NCBI GenBank assembly: GCA_947459425.1 | Contig: CANHDJ010000003.1 | Span: 1 to 64,000 of the forward strand | DNA from: Ignavibacteria bacterium | GTDB taxonomy: Bacteria; Bacteroidota; Ignavibacteria; Kapaibacteriales; UBA4661 | Length of the DNA: 64,000 nucleotides | Direction of reading: 5' to 3' | Shown: one piece after another, positions 1 to 9,547 of the stretch | How positions within the stretch are numbered: the stretch's first letter is position 1 | Layout of the letters: each line of letters opens with the position of its first letter | Position numbers and translations under genes: made by a program | The notes under the pieces: model-generated | Database searches by the model: none | Told to the model about the DNA's origin: nothing | The model's input: the letters and a program-made list of their open reading frames with translations, nothing else

Positions 1-209
1 AGTTGTTTGAGAATGAGCAGCGAAGCCATCAAGCGAATGGGCTTTGCCGGGCGACCTTCGTCGGAGTAGAGGTGGAGCAGGGGCGTTTCCAATTCGACCC
101 ACCGAATTGCTGATGCCGGCGCAAAAAGATGGTGATGGGGGTTCAGTATATCTTCCAAGCGGGGAAGAAAAAGGTCTTGACGGTTCGTCGCGGGCGGCGA
201 TGGTTTCAT
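1..209 (-). mobile_element. IS5-like (IS5/ISNCY group) transposase, N-terminal ~69 codons, truncated by window edge
   Basis: Minus-strand translation from ATG at 209: MKPSPPATNRQDLFLPRLEDILNPHHHLFAPASAIRWVELETPLLHLYSDEGRPAKPIRLMASLLILKQL; matches the N-terminal pattern QxDLFxxRLxxIIxxxHxLxxLAxxIxWxxLExxxxxLYSxxGRPxxPIRLMxxLLILK of IS5-like transposases. Not in the ORF track because it runs off the edge. Confidence 0.8.
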
Positions 210-418
210 AGCATTTTCCTGCTCTTGGTGCCGAATGATTTTGCAAGGTTTTCAGGTAAATCTACTCTTTTCTGGGTATTTTTGATGACACTTTTCGATA
301 CTAAACGCAGATGCTTCCTTGCTCCTTGGGGTTTTTCAGGGACGACGATGATATTCATGAGGACGCTTTTCGAGCCAGACGGTGAAGAGGAATTGAGATT
401 AATCTTGGTGAAAATGAA

Positions 419-450
419 AAGCCCTATCTGCGTGAGCGGATAGGGCTTCT
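419..450. terminator. stem-loop, possible bidirectional terminator
   Basis: AAGCCCTATC-tgcgtgagcg-GATAGGGCTT inverted repeat; T-rich on the minus-strand 3' side. Confidence 0.4.
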
Positions 451-802
451 TTGTTGTGTGCGATAGAACCAGAGGTCTTGAATTCAAGGCTAGAACGATT
501 TATGTTTCCACGAAAATTTGACTTTGATGCAATTTGTTCGTAAGTTTATTGTTTATGTTAAAAATTGTTAATACCTGTTAAAGAAGTGTTAAGGCGGCTG
601 GCACTTCTCTCTGTCAGGGTGGCACCACAAGCCCCACCCACCCGATAGAACGTTCACAAATGGCGACCTTTGTACTGTCTGTAAAAATATAGCGAAATTT
701 TACGGATGGCAGTATTAGGAATTCGGTTGTTGACTCCTTTCTTCGTATAAGGGGGATTTCCCCTTGTCTCATTTTTCTTTCACCTCATTATTCCTACATG
801 TT

Positions 803-3800
803 ATGAGAAGTAAATTACTTCTGGTTCTGGCTTTGTTGATTGGCTCGTGTGGCGCGGTGTTTGCGCAGGGAGTCATTCGTGGCAAAGTGACGGATAAAAA
901 AACAGGCGAAACCCTCGTCGGTGTTCGCGTAACGGCAACCTCGCAAGAGGACAAAAAGCCAGTCGGCGCAATTAGTAACAAAGAGGGCGATTTTCAGGTA
1001 CAAAACCTGAAGAATGGCAAATACACCCTTCTTGTTTCATATGTTGGCTACAAATCTGGCGAAAGCACGGTTACGGTTGATGGTGGCGCGACAGTTACAG
1101 CGAATTTTCAACTCGTACTGGACGTGAAAGGTCTGGATGAGGTTGTGGTAACGGGTGTTGCTTCGCGGACGCAAAAAGCTGTTTCCGAAGTTGCGGTTGC
1201 TCGTGTTAATGCGTCCGAACTTACCGATAAAATGGGCTACACCAGCACAGGACAATTGCTTTCTGGTAAAGTTGCTGGCGTGACGATTACCCCCGCTTCT
1301 GGTACAGTCGGCGGAGGTTTGCGCTTCAACGTCCGCTCCGGTGCGGGTCTCTTTGGTGGCTCGCCCGTTATCTTCATTGACGGTGTTCGCGTTGGTGGCG
1401 GTAATGTTGGTACTGGTACGAGCGGTCCCGGTGTTGGTGGACAGCAAGTTAGCGAGCTTGCAGATTTGAATCCAGCCGACATTGAAAACATTGAGATTTT
1501 GAAAGGTGCTGCAGCGTCTGCACTCTATGGTACATCGGGTCAAAACGGTGTGGTTCTCATCAAAACCAAGCGTGGACGCGGTTTGGGGAACAATGAATTG
1601 ACCATTAACTATCAAGGCATTTATGGTTTTAACACGCCTTCGCGTGCAATTACGGAGGAAATGGCGGTTTCGTACAAAGAAGCAAATGCTATTTATGCTC
1701 GTGCGCCTTTTGCACCAGGAAACAAAACACCCTTTGAGGGTACAGCGCCCATCATACAGCACGGTGTAAATTTGCAGGGCAATAGTGGTATTTTCAATTA
1801 TTATCTTGGCTTTGAGGACCGCAACGAAAAAGGCATTGTTCAGCAAAATGAATTACGCCGCCAATCGTTCCGCCTGAATTTAGATGCCGTCACCTCGCGT
1901 GATTTCAGCATTAGTGGTAGCGTCAATTATGTGAACAATTTTATTACCCGTCCCCAAAACGACAATAACGTCCTTGGTTGGCTTGGTAACACCATGCTCT
2001 TTAGCCCTTTTATTGCTGATGCCGCAGCCAATGGTGGCGGACCAATCCCCCGTGCGTTCGGAACGTACCAATTCACCGATAGCTTGGGTATTGCTTTGGC
2101 AGAAAACGCTGCAAATACCCGTCGTTTAATTGCCTCATCAGAAATTAAATATGCTCCATCGTGGCTTCCAGGCTTGAATCTGCGTGCGGTCGTTGGTTAT
2201 GACAACAACACCATTCGCTTTGAAACGCTCTTTCCTGCAACGCAGTTTTACTCTGGCATTCAGAGTGGTAATCGGAGCATTTTTACACTCTCCAATGAGC
2301 GCTTAAACGTCGATGCAAGTGCTAATTACGAGGCAAAAAATGTGTTTATCGAAGGCTTGAGCAGCAATACCACACTCGGTATGCAGGCATTTAACACCAT
2401 TACACGTACCAATTTTATTGATGCGCAGCGCTTTGGTACCGACCTTGTGCGCGATATCGGCTCTGGTGGAGCGACGACTTTTAGCATTTCAGAGTTCTTT
2501 GAAAACCGCCGCGATGCAGGTATATTCTTGCGCCAAGAGTTTAGCTACAACCAAATTGTTTCTTTGAGTCTTGCTGCACGGAATGACTTCGCAAGTTCCC
2601 TTAGCCCCGATGCTTCGGCTATCTTTTATCCACAAGCAAGCACCATGCTTCGTATTGACAAACTCGGCGTGTTGCCAGAGGTTGTGAACTTGCTGAAAGT
2701 ACGCGCAGCCTATGGAGAAACCGGTTCGTTGCCAGGGGTTATTGATGCACAGAGGTTGCTCTTTACGACGGGGCAATCTGGATTTGGTCCAGGCGGTATC
2801 GTGCAAGTACTCGGCAATCCTTCTGTTGTACCAGAGCGTATTCGTGAGATTGAGCTTGGTTTTGAATTTGAATTGGACAACGCATACGGTGGCGAATTTA
2901 CCTACATCATTGGTAATGCTGTGAATTCGCTCATCAACGTACAACGCGCCCCTTCGACTGGCTTGAATGGTGTGGCTGGTGGTGTACGTCGTAACTTGGG
3001 TAGTATTGACCAATGGGGCTTTGAGTCAAGCCTTTATGCTCGTGCAATCCAATCTACCGACTATGAATTGACCTTCAATGTGATTTTCAATTACTTTGAT
3101 AACGTCGTCCGTAGCATTGGTAATACCGACGAAGGTGCACCTGCTTTCCTCCAAGATGGTTTTAATCGCCAGTATATCATTCCCGGGCAACGCCGCAGTC
3201 AGTTTATTGGTCCTAAGCCCGTCACACCGCGCTTTAATGCTGCTGGATACTATGACTACGTGAACGGTCCGGTTATGGACACTGCTCGTGCAAACGGTGT
3301 GCTGTACACGCCGACGGGTGCACTTATCGGCTCGCCGATTGGCGGCTCTGCACCGCTTTATACAGGTTCGTTCTCTATTAACTTCCGTTTCTTGCGTGAT
3401 TTTACACTCTACGCACTTGCGGAATTTGGTATTGGTGGCAATGTCTATAACGGTACACGTCAATTCCACACTAACCCAACATATGCTAATAACATCACCT
3501 TCAATCGCTTGGCAAACCAACTTGGATTAGCTCGTGGTCAAGCAGGAGCGCAAGCTGGTGTAAGCAATATCCCGCGTTATGCCGACGTTGCTCCACTGAC
3601 TCCTAACACCCCAGAATATCAACGTGCAGCTGAAGCATTTATGCGCCAAGATTGGATCTCGGTTGGTCGTGGCAACGTTGCAAATTTCACAGAATCTGCT
3701 AATTGGGCGCGTTTGCGTGAATTGAGCCTTCGTTTTAACGCCACCCGCGCGTTTAATGATGTGGGTATTGGTGTGAAAAATTTGGCATTCACGCTCACTG

Positions 3801-3946
3801 GTACAAACCTTTTCTTGCTCACCAACTACACGGGCGTAGAAGTCGAAATCAATGGAAACCCAGGAAGTATTGTCAGCCAAAGTCAAGATTTCTTGACCTT
3901 GCAGCAAGCACGTGCATTGAATTTCATGATTTCGCTTGGTTTCTAA
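803..3946 (+). CDS. SusC/RagA family TonB-linked outer membrane protein
   Basis: Signal peptide; carboxypeptidase-like regulatory domain (VIRGKVTDKKTGETLVGVRV); plug domain (DIENIEILKGAAASALYG..GQNGVVLIKTKRG); C-terminal barrel ending in F. ORF opens at 764; ATG at 803 gives a cleaner signal peptide. Confidence 0.95.
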   Translation: MRSKLLLVLALLIGSCGAVFAQGVIRGKVTDKKTGETLVGVRVTATSQEDKKPVGAISNKEGDFQVQNLKNGKYTLLVSYVGYKSGESTVTVDGGATVTANFQLVLDVKGLDEVVVTGVASRTQKAVSEVAVARVNASELTDKMGYTSTGQLLSGKVAGVTITPASGTVGGGLRFNVRSGAGLFGGSPVIFIDGVRVGGGNVGTGTSGPGVGGQQVSELADLNPADIENIEILKGAAASALYGTSGQNGVVLIKTKRGRGLGNNELTINYQGIYGFNTPSRAITEEMAVSYKEANAIYARAPFAPGNKTPFEGTAPIIQHGVNLQGNSGIFNYYLGFEDRNEKGIVQQNELRRQSFRLNLDAVTSRDFSISGSVNYVNNFITRPQNDNNVLGWLGNTMLFSPFIADAAANGGGPIPRAFGTYQFTDSLGIALAENAANTRRLIASSEIKYAPSWLPGLNLRAVVGYDNNTIRFETLFPATQFYSGIQSGNRSIFTLSNERLNVDASANYEAKNVFIEGLSSNTTLGMQAFNTITRTNFIDAQRFGTDLVRDIGSGGATTFSISEFFENRRDAGIFLRQEFSYNQIVSLSLAARNDFASSLSPDASAIFYPQASTMLRIDKLGVLPEVVNLLKVRAAYGETGSLPGVIDAQRLLFTTGQSGFGPGGIVQVLGNPSVVPERIREIELGFEFELDNAYGGEFTYIIGNAVNSLINVQRAPSTGLNGVAGGVRRNLGSIDQWGFESSLYARAIQSTDYELTFNVIFNYFDNVVRSIGNTDEGAPAFLQDGFNRQYIIPGQRRSQFIGPKPVTPRFNAAGYYDYVNGPVMDTARANGVLYTPTGALIGSPIGGSAPLYTGSFSINFRFLRDFTLYALAEFGIGGNVYNGTRQFHTNPTYANNITFNRLANQLGLARGQAGAQAGVSNIPRYADVAPLTPNTPEYQRAAEAFMRQDWISVGRGNVANFTESANWARLRELSLRFNATRAFNDVGIGVKNLAFTLTGTNLFLLTNYTGVEVEINGNPGSIVSQSQDFLTLQQARALNFMISLGF

Positions 3947-4037
3947 CACATACGATACGCTCTTTTTGAGAGTATTGCTGTGAATCTGCTCGTAGCTTAT
4001 TAAAAAATGAATCTCTAACTCTTTACTTTTTATCATT

Positions 4038-5366
4038 ATGCAACGATTTGTAAAACAATTCCGCACATTGATTGCTGCTACCTGCCTTACGCTTGGTCTG
4101 TGGTCGTGTGGAGGATGGGTGCAAGGTTTTGACCCACGCCGCGACCTTGTGGCAGACAATCTTTTGGATACGACTAGCCAAGTGACGTTTCTTATTACGG
4201 GTGTGCAACGGGCATTCTCTCTTGCATATGGCAATGCTGCTATTCAAGCTGGTGGCTTGTCGGACGAGTTGATTTTTGATGCTCGCGTTCCCAACGCGAC
4301 GTTCCCAACCTATCAGCTTATTGACGCAGGAACACCACAGCTGGACAACAATTCCGTAAGCACATTACTTACACTGATTGGCAACTATCGCTTTCTTGCC
4401 GATACGCTTGGCGTTCGTATGGAGCGTATTGCTGCTAAATCTGATACCGTAAATGATGCTGGCGCTCGTGCAACGGTACGTCGCGGATTCTTTCAGTCCT
4501 ATCTTCACTCTGGCATCGCACGTCACCTTTACGCAAACTACATTGGCTTGGAGGCGCGTCGTGGTGGTGCTACTATCGCAACAAGTCCGTTCATTCCTTC
4601 GACTACTATGCACGATTTGGCACTGGGTTATTTGAACCGAGCCTTGCCATTCGCGTCGGCAGCAGAAGCACGTGTTGTCAATTCCATTATTGCTCGTATT
4701 CACCTTATCGAAGGTCGTTATCCTCAAGCGCAGGCAGCCGCAGCGCTGGGTATGCGTTCAGGAGACGGTCCCTTGCAAGCAGTCTACTCTGCACAAACGA
4801 TCAGCCCACTTTGGTGGACAGAAGCAGGTCGTGGACGTGCGCAGTTTGTTCCCGATCCACGTTTCGCACGATATATTGCCGCCGACCCAGCTGAAGGAAG
4901 AGTATTTCCGGGTGCTGTTTCAGGAACGGTTGTCGTTCCTGTCGGTGCTGGAGATGCAGAACTCGCGGCAGCTGCTCCAAACCGTTTGAATCTTATCGGA
5001 CCGATTGTGCGGACAGGTTTAACCTTTCACTTGCAAGCAATCTATCCAAATCAAGATACTCCACACCGTTTCATAACGTGGCAGGAAAACGCGCTGATGC
5101 TTGCAGAACTTGCCTCGCGTAATGGCGACGATGCGACAGCGTTGACACAAGTCAACAACGTCCGCCGTGCCTACAATCTTGCGGCGCGTACGGCTACAAC
5201 GCTTGATTCTGTCTATATTGAGCGTGATAAAACGTTGTTTGGTTCGGGGCAGCGTCTCTCCGACCAGCGACGCTTTAACCGTTGGCACTTAGGCGCGACT
5301 ACTTGGTGGTATTTGCCGATTACACTGCCTGAGCGTAGTTTGAATCCAAACCTTCGCACCCCGTAA
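4038..5366 (+). CDS. SusD/RagB-like outer membrane lipoprotein
   Basis: Lipobox (LGLWSCGG), follows susC, helical TPR-like region, C-terminal RxFNRWH. Confidence 0.8.
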   Translation: MQRFVKQFRTLIAATCLTLGLWSCGGWVQGFDPRRDLVADNLLDTTSQVTFLITGVQRAFSLAYGNAAIQAGGLSDELIFDARVPNATFPTYQLIDAGTPQLDNNSVSTLLTLIGNYRFLADTLGVRMERIAAKSDTVNDAGARATVRRGFFQSYLHSGIARHLYANYIGLEARRGGATIATSPFIPSTTMHDLALGYLNRALPFASAAEARVVNSIIARIHLIEGRYPQAQAAAALGMRSGDGPLQAVYSAQTISPLWWTEAGRGRAQFVPDPRFARYIAADPAEGRVFPGAVSGTVVVPVGAGDAELAAAAPNRLNLIGPIVRTGLTFHLQAIYPNQDTPHRFITWQENALMLAELASRNGDDATALTQVNNVRRAYNLAARTATTLDSVYIERDKTLFGSGQRLSDQRRFNRWHLGATTWWYLPITLPERSLNPNLRTP

Positions 5367-5385
5367 GAAATCATGGTGCCAATAA

Positions 5386-5420
5386 AAAAGAGGCTGCCCC
5401 AAAAGGGCAGCCTCTTTTTT
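5386..5420 (+). terminator. Rho-independent terminator after SusCD pair
   Basis: aaaagaggctgcccc-aaaa-gggcagcctctttttt. Confidence 0.9.
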
Positions 5421-5475
5421 GCTATTCCTACATCTCACAAAAACATTCGTGTTGATTCTTGAGTAGACATTATTA

Positions 5476-5648
5476 GGTTCTAAATGATTTTAGTTGGAAA
5501 AATTTGTCATGCTGGGGCGCAGGTCGGCATCCATCGGAGGCGCATAAAATCCTGCTTTTCGATAGGGATACCGACCTGCATCGGTATGACGGAGTGATGT
5601 TTTACCAGCCAATTGGATGTGTTTTACAACTGAAATCATTTAGAACCC
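5476..5648. repeat. MITE-like palindromic element, copy 1
   Basis: Terminal inverted repeats GGTTCTAAATGATTTTAGTTG / GGGTTCTAAATGATTTCAGTTG, with an inner palindrome (GCAGGTCGGCATCC...GGATACCGACCTGC). Its reverse complement closely matches 49252-49450. Confidence 0.8.
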
Positions 5649-5703
5649 ATTAATTGTCAATCGTTTACAGCATTTGTTTATAGCAGTTTTCTCTAGCCCG
5701 CAA

Positions 5704-6480
5704 TTACTGACCTTTCCAAACGGGCAATCGTTTTTCCATGAATGCTTTCATGCCTTCGCGCGCATCATCGGTCGTGAGCAAAAGATAGAAGTTTTTGCGT
5801 TCAAACTCCAAGCCCATTTCGATACTGAGGTCGAATGATTTCAAGACGGCTTCTTTGCCCTCGCGCACAGCGATTGGTGGCATAGCAGCAATCTCTTTCG
5901 CCATTTTTAATGCCCCTTCAAACCATTCCGCAGCCGGGACAACGCGAGAAACCAAGCCCATATCGAATGCTTCTTGCGCTGACATATTCCGCCCAGTCAG
6001 CACGATGTCCATAGTGCGGGCTTTGCCCAGAGCTTTCGTCATGCGCTGTGTGCCACCTGCGCCGGGAATCAGCCCAAGTTTAATTTCCGGTTGACCGAAT
6101 TGTGCTGTATCGCCCGCCACAATCATATCGCACAGCATTGCCAATTCACAACCGCCACCAAGCGCAAAACCGCTCACAGCAGCAATAATCGGCTTTTTAA
6201 TGCCACGCATATCTTCCCATGCAGAAAAGGGGTTGCGCACCATCATTTGGACTGCTGTGGAGTTGCTCATCTCGCGTATATCCGCTCCGGCAGCAAAGGC
6301 ACGCTCGTCGCCTTGAAGAATCATGCAGTGAATATTGGGGTCGGCATCGTAGCCCTGCATAGCGTGGAGTATTTCCGACATGGTTTTGGTATTGAGCGCG
6401 TTCAATACCTTGGGGCGGTTGATTTGCACCGCTCCAACGCCATCAGCAGGATTGGAACAAATAATATTATCGTATTGCAT
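5704..6480 (-). CDS. enoyl-CoA hydratase/isomerase (crotonase family)
   Basis: AFAAGADIREM, FALGGGCELAMLCDMIVA, FGQPEIKLGLIPGAGGTQRM motifs. Confidence 0.95.
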   Translation of the reverse strand: MQYDNIICSNPADGVGAVQINRPKVLNALNTKTMSEILHAMQGYDADPNIHCMILQGDERAFAAGADIREMSNSTAVQMMVRNPFSAWEDMRGIKKPIIAAVSGFALGGGCELAMLCDMIVAGDTAQFGQPEIKLGLIPGAGGTQRMTKALGKARTMDIVLTGRNMSAQEAFDMGLVSRVVPAAEWFEGALKMAKEIAAMPPIAVREGKEAVLKSFDLSIEMGLEFERKNFYLLLTTDDAREGMKAFMEKRLPVWKGQ

Positions 6481-6651
6481 AGTGAAAATAATGGGGGTGA
6501 AAAAGAAATGGAAACTAACAACAAAACTATGGTGTAAGCGTGATTAACGCGAAGCGTTGCGAAGTTAGCAAAGAACATTTCATTTGCAAAGAAAAAAGTT
6601 GACATATCAACAAAAAACATATCAACTATCGTCCAAGCCGCATAAAAACAA

Positions 6652-6690
6652 GCGAGGCAGCTACATTTTTCTGTAACTGCCTCGCTGTGT
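6652..6690 (-). terminator. terminator downstream of ftsH
   Basis: GCGAGGCAG...CTGCCTCGC stem, T-rich on the minus strand. Confidence 0.75.
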
Positions 6691-6708
6691 GTTTTTCAAC
6701 GATGATAT

Positions 6709-8811
6709 TTATGCTATCGGTGGTACGATTTCCGGTTTTGCGCTGCTCTCGGACGCAGCACCATTCGTGGTTTCGCTGGCAGCGCCGCTTGGCGTACCGT
6801 TAGGATTATTCTTTACGCGCAATGATGGTCGTAATTCTTCACCACGCATAATCATATCCAATTCTTCCGCATCCAAAATCTCGCGTTCCAAGAGAATTTT
6901 TGAGGTAATGTGGAGCATCTCCAGATTTGCCCGCAAAAGCTCTTCGGCTTTTTGCATCGAAGTTGTAACGATGTGGCGAATTTCTGCATCAATCACTCGT
7001 GCGGTTTCGTCGCTATGCAAGCGCGGATGCGACATTTCACGAGCAAGAAACACTTCTTCTTCTTTGCTGGCAAAATTGAGCGGACCAATTTTATCGCTCA
7101 TGCCCCACTCGCAAACCATTTTGCGAGCAAGTGTTGTAGCGCGTTCAATGTCATTTCCGGCACCGGTTGTAAGCTGATTAAAGACGATAATCTCCGCCGC
7201 ACGTCCGGCAAGCAAGGTAATAAGCCGCGTTTCGAGATATTCTTTCGAGTATGTGTGCGCATCTTCGTTTGGAACATAGGACGTAACGCCAAGAGCGCGT
7301 CCACGCGGGATGATGGTCACTTTATGAACGGGATCGCTGTTGGGAAGGAGCTTTCCGGCGAGTGCGTGTCCCATTTCATGGTACGCTGTCACTTCTTTTT
7401 CCTTCTCAGAAATTACCATGCTTTTGCGCTCAACGCCCATCAAAATTTTATCTTTTGCGCTTTCAATATTATCCATCGTAACGGCATCGTTGCCCTTCCG
7501 TGCGGCAAAAAGCGCTGCTTCATTCATCAAATTGGCAAGGTCAGCGCCAGACAAGCCGGGCGTACCACGCGCAACAAGTTCCAAGTTGACATCTTCCGAA
7601 AGCGGGATATTGCGGGCGTGAACTTTCAAAATACCTTCGCGTCCACGCACATCAGGACGGTCAACCACGACTTGGCGGTCAAAGCGTCCGGGACGCAGAA
7701 GTGCCGGGTCGAGAACATCAGGCCGGTTCGTTGCCGCAACGACGATAATGCCGCTATTCTGCTCGAATCCGTCCATTTCAACGAGAAGTTGATTCAGCGT
7801 TTGCTCACGCTCATCGTGTCCGCCACCTAAGCCTGCGCCACGATGACGACCGACAGCATCAATCTCATCAATAAAGATAATGCACGGTGCGCTGCGCTTT
7901 GCTTGCTCAAACAAGTCACGGACGCGGCTTGCACCAACGCCGACGAACATTTCGACGAAATCAGCGCCGGAGATGGAGAAAAATGGTACATCGGCTTCAC
8001 CGGCAACTGCCCGCGCAAGCAGTGTTTTTCCTGTGCCTGGAGGTCCGAGCATCAGTACGCCATGTGGAATTTTACCGCCCAAACGCTGGAATTTATCGGG
8101 GTCGCGGAGAAATTCAATAATTTCTTCGAGTTCATATTTTGCTTCGTCGGCTCCGGCAACATCGTCAAAGGTGATTTTCTTGGCGTTTTCATTCATCAAT
8201 CGCGCCCGTGCTTTGCCGAAGGAGAAAATACCTCGTGCGCCGCCCGGTCCGCCGCCTTGCATCCGACGCATGACGAAGAAATACACGCCAATCAAAATTA
8301 GCCATGGTAAAAACGAAATAATCATACTGAGCCATTGATTATCGCCCTCTTCGTAGCGCCAAGTAATGCCCTTTTCGACCCAAGCCTTCTCGGTATCGGA
8401 ATCCAGCACCCCCAGCCGCGTGAAAAAGCGCTGTACTTCTACTTGCCCTGTGCCATTGGGCTTGAGGATGCTGACTTTCTCGCGCAATACGCCGTGAAAG
8501 ACAAAATCGTTCAGTTGGGATTTCGTAACTGTTGCCGATTCGATTTTTCCTGCTTCGAGAAATTGCTTGTATTCAGTGTAGGTTACTGCTACTTCGGATT
8601 GCTGTCCGCTACTTACAAGCATATACATCACGACCACGAAGCCGAAAATAAAGAGCCAAATCATCGCTGTTTTCATGACTTTTCCTGCTGGGGATTCGTC
8701 ATTATTATTGTTCCGCAAGCCGTTCAAATTATTACGATTATTACGGTTTTGCTGGCGATTGGGCTTTTTCGGCTCACTGTTGTTCGTGTTTTTGCGTTCA
8801 TCAGCTGCCAT
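6709..8811 (-). CDS. ftsH: ATP-dependent zinc metalloprotease FtsH
   Basis: [35 protein letters not shown] zinc site. Start placed at MAADERKN (8811). Confidence 0.97.
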   Translation of the reverse strand: MAADERKNTNNSEPKKPNRQQNRNNRNNLNGLRNNNNDESPAGKVMKTAMIWLFIFGFVVVMYMLVSSGQQSEVAVTYTEYKQFLEAGKIESATVTKSQLNDFVFHGVLREKVSILKPNGTGQVEVQRFFTRLGVLDSDTEKAWVEKGITWRYEEGDNQWLSMIISFLPWLILIGVYFFVMRRMQGGGPGGARGIFSFGKARARLMNENAKKITFDDVAGADEAKYELEEIIEFLRDPDKFQRLGGKIPHGVLMLGPPGTGKTLLARAVAGEADVPFFSISGADFVEMFVGVGASRVRDLFEQAKRSAPCIIFIDEIDAVGRHRGAGLGGGHDEREQTLNQLLVEMDGFEQNSGIIVVAATNRPDVLDPALLRPGRFDRQVVVDRPDVRGREGILKVHARNIPLSEDVNLELVARGTPGLSGADLANLMNEAALFAARKGNDAVTMDNIESAKDKILMGVERKSMVISEKEKEVTAYHEMGHALAGKLLPNSDPVHKVTIIPRGRALGVTSYVPNEDAHTYSKEYLETRLITLLAGRAAEIIVFNQLTTGAGNDIERATTLARKMVCEWGMSDKIGPLNFASKEEEVFLAREMSHPRLHSDETARVIDAEIRHIVTTSMQKAEELLRANLEMLHITSKILLEREILDAEELDMIMRGEELRPSLRVKNNPNGTPSGAASETTNGAASESSAKPEIVPPIA

Positions 8812-8928
8812 TCTATTCTCCTTTGGAGCGCTGCAAGCCTCATACAATAATGCTTGCAAGCGATGTGTGAAAGACGAAAAAAGTTGTTGTTATGATTTAT
8901 CGGGGTACAAAAATGCTTCAAACTGACG

Positions 8929-9480
8929 TTACGGCGCTTCGTGGAGGATATACACATCGGCAAGATTGCGCCCAATTTCGTTGTAATCCAAGCCATAGCC
9001 GACGATAAAGAGGGGCGAAATTTCAAATCCTACATAGTGCGTTTCGACTGTGCCTTTGCATACTTCCGGTTTCAAAAAAAGCGTTGCGACTTTGAGCGAA
9101 GTGGGCTTCATTTCTTGAAGGTGGATGAGCAGTTGCTTGATAGTTAAGCCCGTATCAACGATGTCCTCCAAGACGATGACGTGCTTGCCCGCAAGGTCTA
9201 ATCCCGTGTAATGCGCCACTTTCACGTTGCCGGACGAGTGCAGTCCGGCACCATAACTTTCGGCGCGGATAAACTCTAGCGTACAGGGGAGATTGACCTC
9301 TCGAATAAGGTCGGTTGCAAAGACAATGCTGCCTTTAAGCACTACGACGAATACCACCTCGTTTGCATTGTAATCGTGCGTAATTTGAGCGCCAAGACGC
9401 TGCACGGCTTCGTGAATTTGCTCACGGGAAATGAATTTTTTGAACTGCTTATCGTGCAGTTGGATAAGATCATTCTTCAT
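8929..9480 (-). CDS. hpt: hypoxanthine phosphoribosyltransferase
   Basis: VVLKGSIVFATDLIR, VIVLEDIVDTGLTIKQLL PRPP motif. Confidence 0.93.
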   Translation of the reverse strand: MKNDLIQLHDKQFKKFISREQIHEAVQRLGAQITHDYNANEVVFVVVLKGSIVFATDLIREVNLPCTLEFIRAESYGAGLHSSGNVKVAHYTGLDLAGKHVIVLEDIVDTGLTIKQLLIHLQEMKPTSLKVATLFLKPEVCKGTVETHYVGFEISPLFIVGYGLDYNEIGRNLADVYILHEAP

Positions 9481-9547
9481 CGTAATCGGTAAGTTTTAGT
9501 TGTAAACGCTTGTCATCAAAAATTAGTGTCTTTTCCCGTGGACCGCT

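Noticed and set aside
1037-1846. 269-aa minus-strand ORF inside the first susC
   Set aside because: Antisense shadow of a clear SusC coding sequence; no domain-like sequence.
6910-7830. 306-aa plus-strand ORF opposite ftsH
   Set aside because: Antisense to the highly conserved FtsH AAA+ region.
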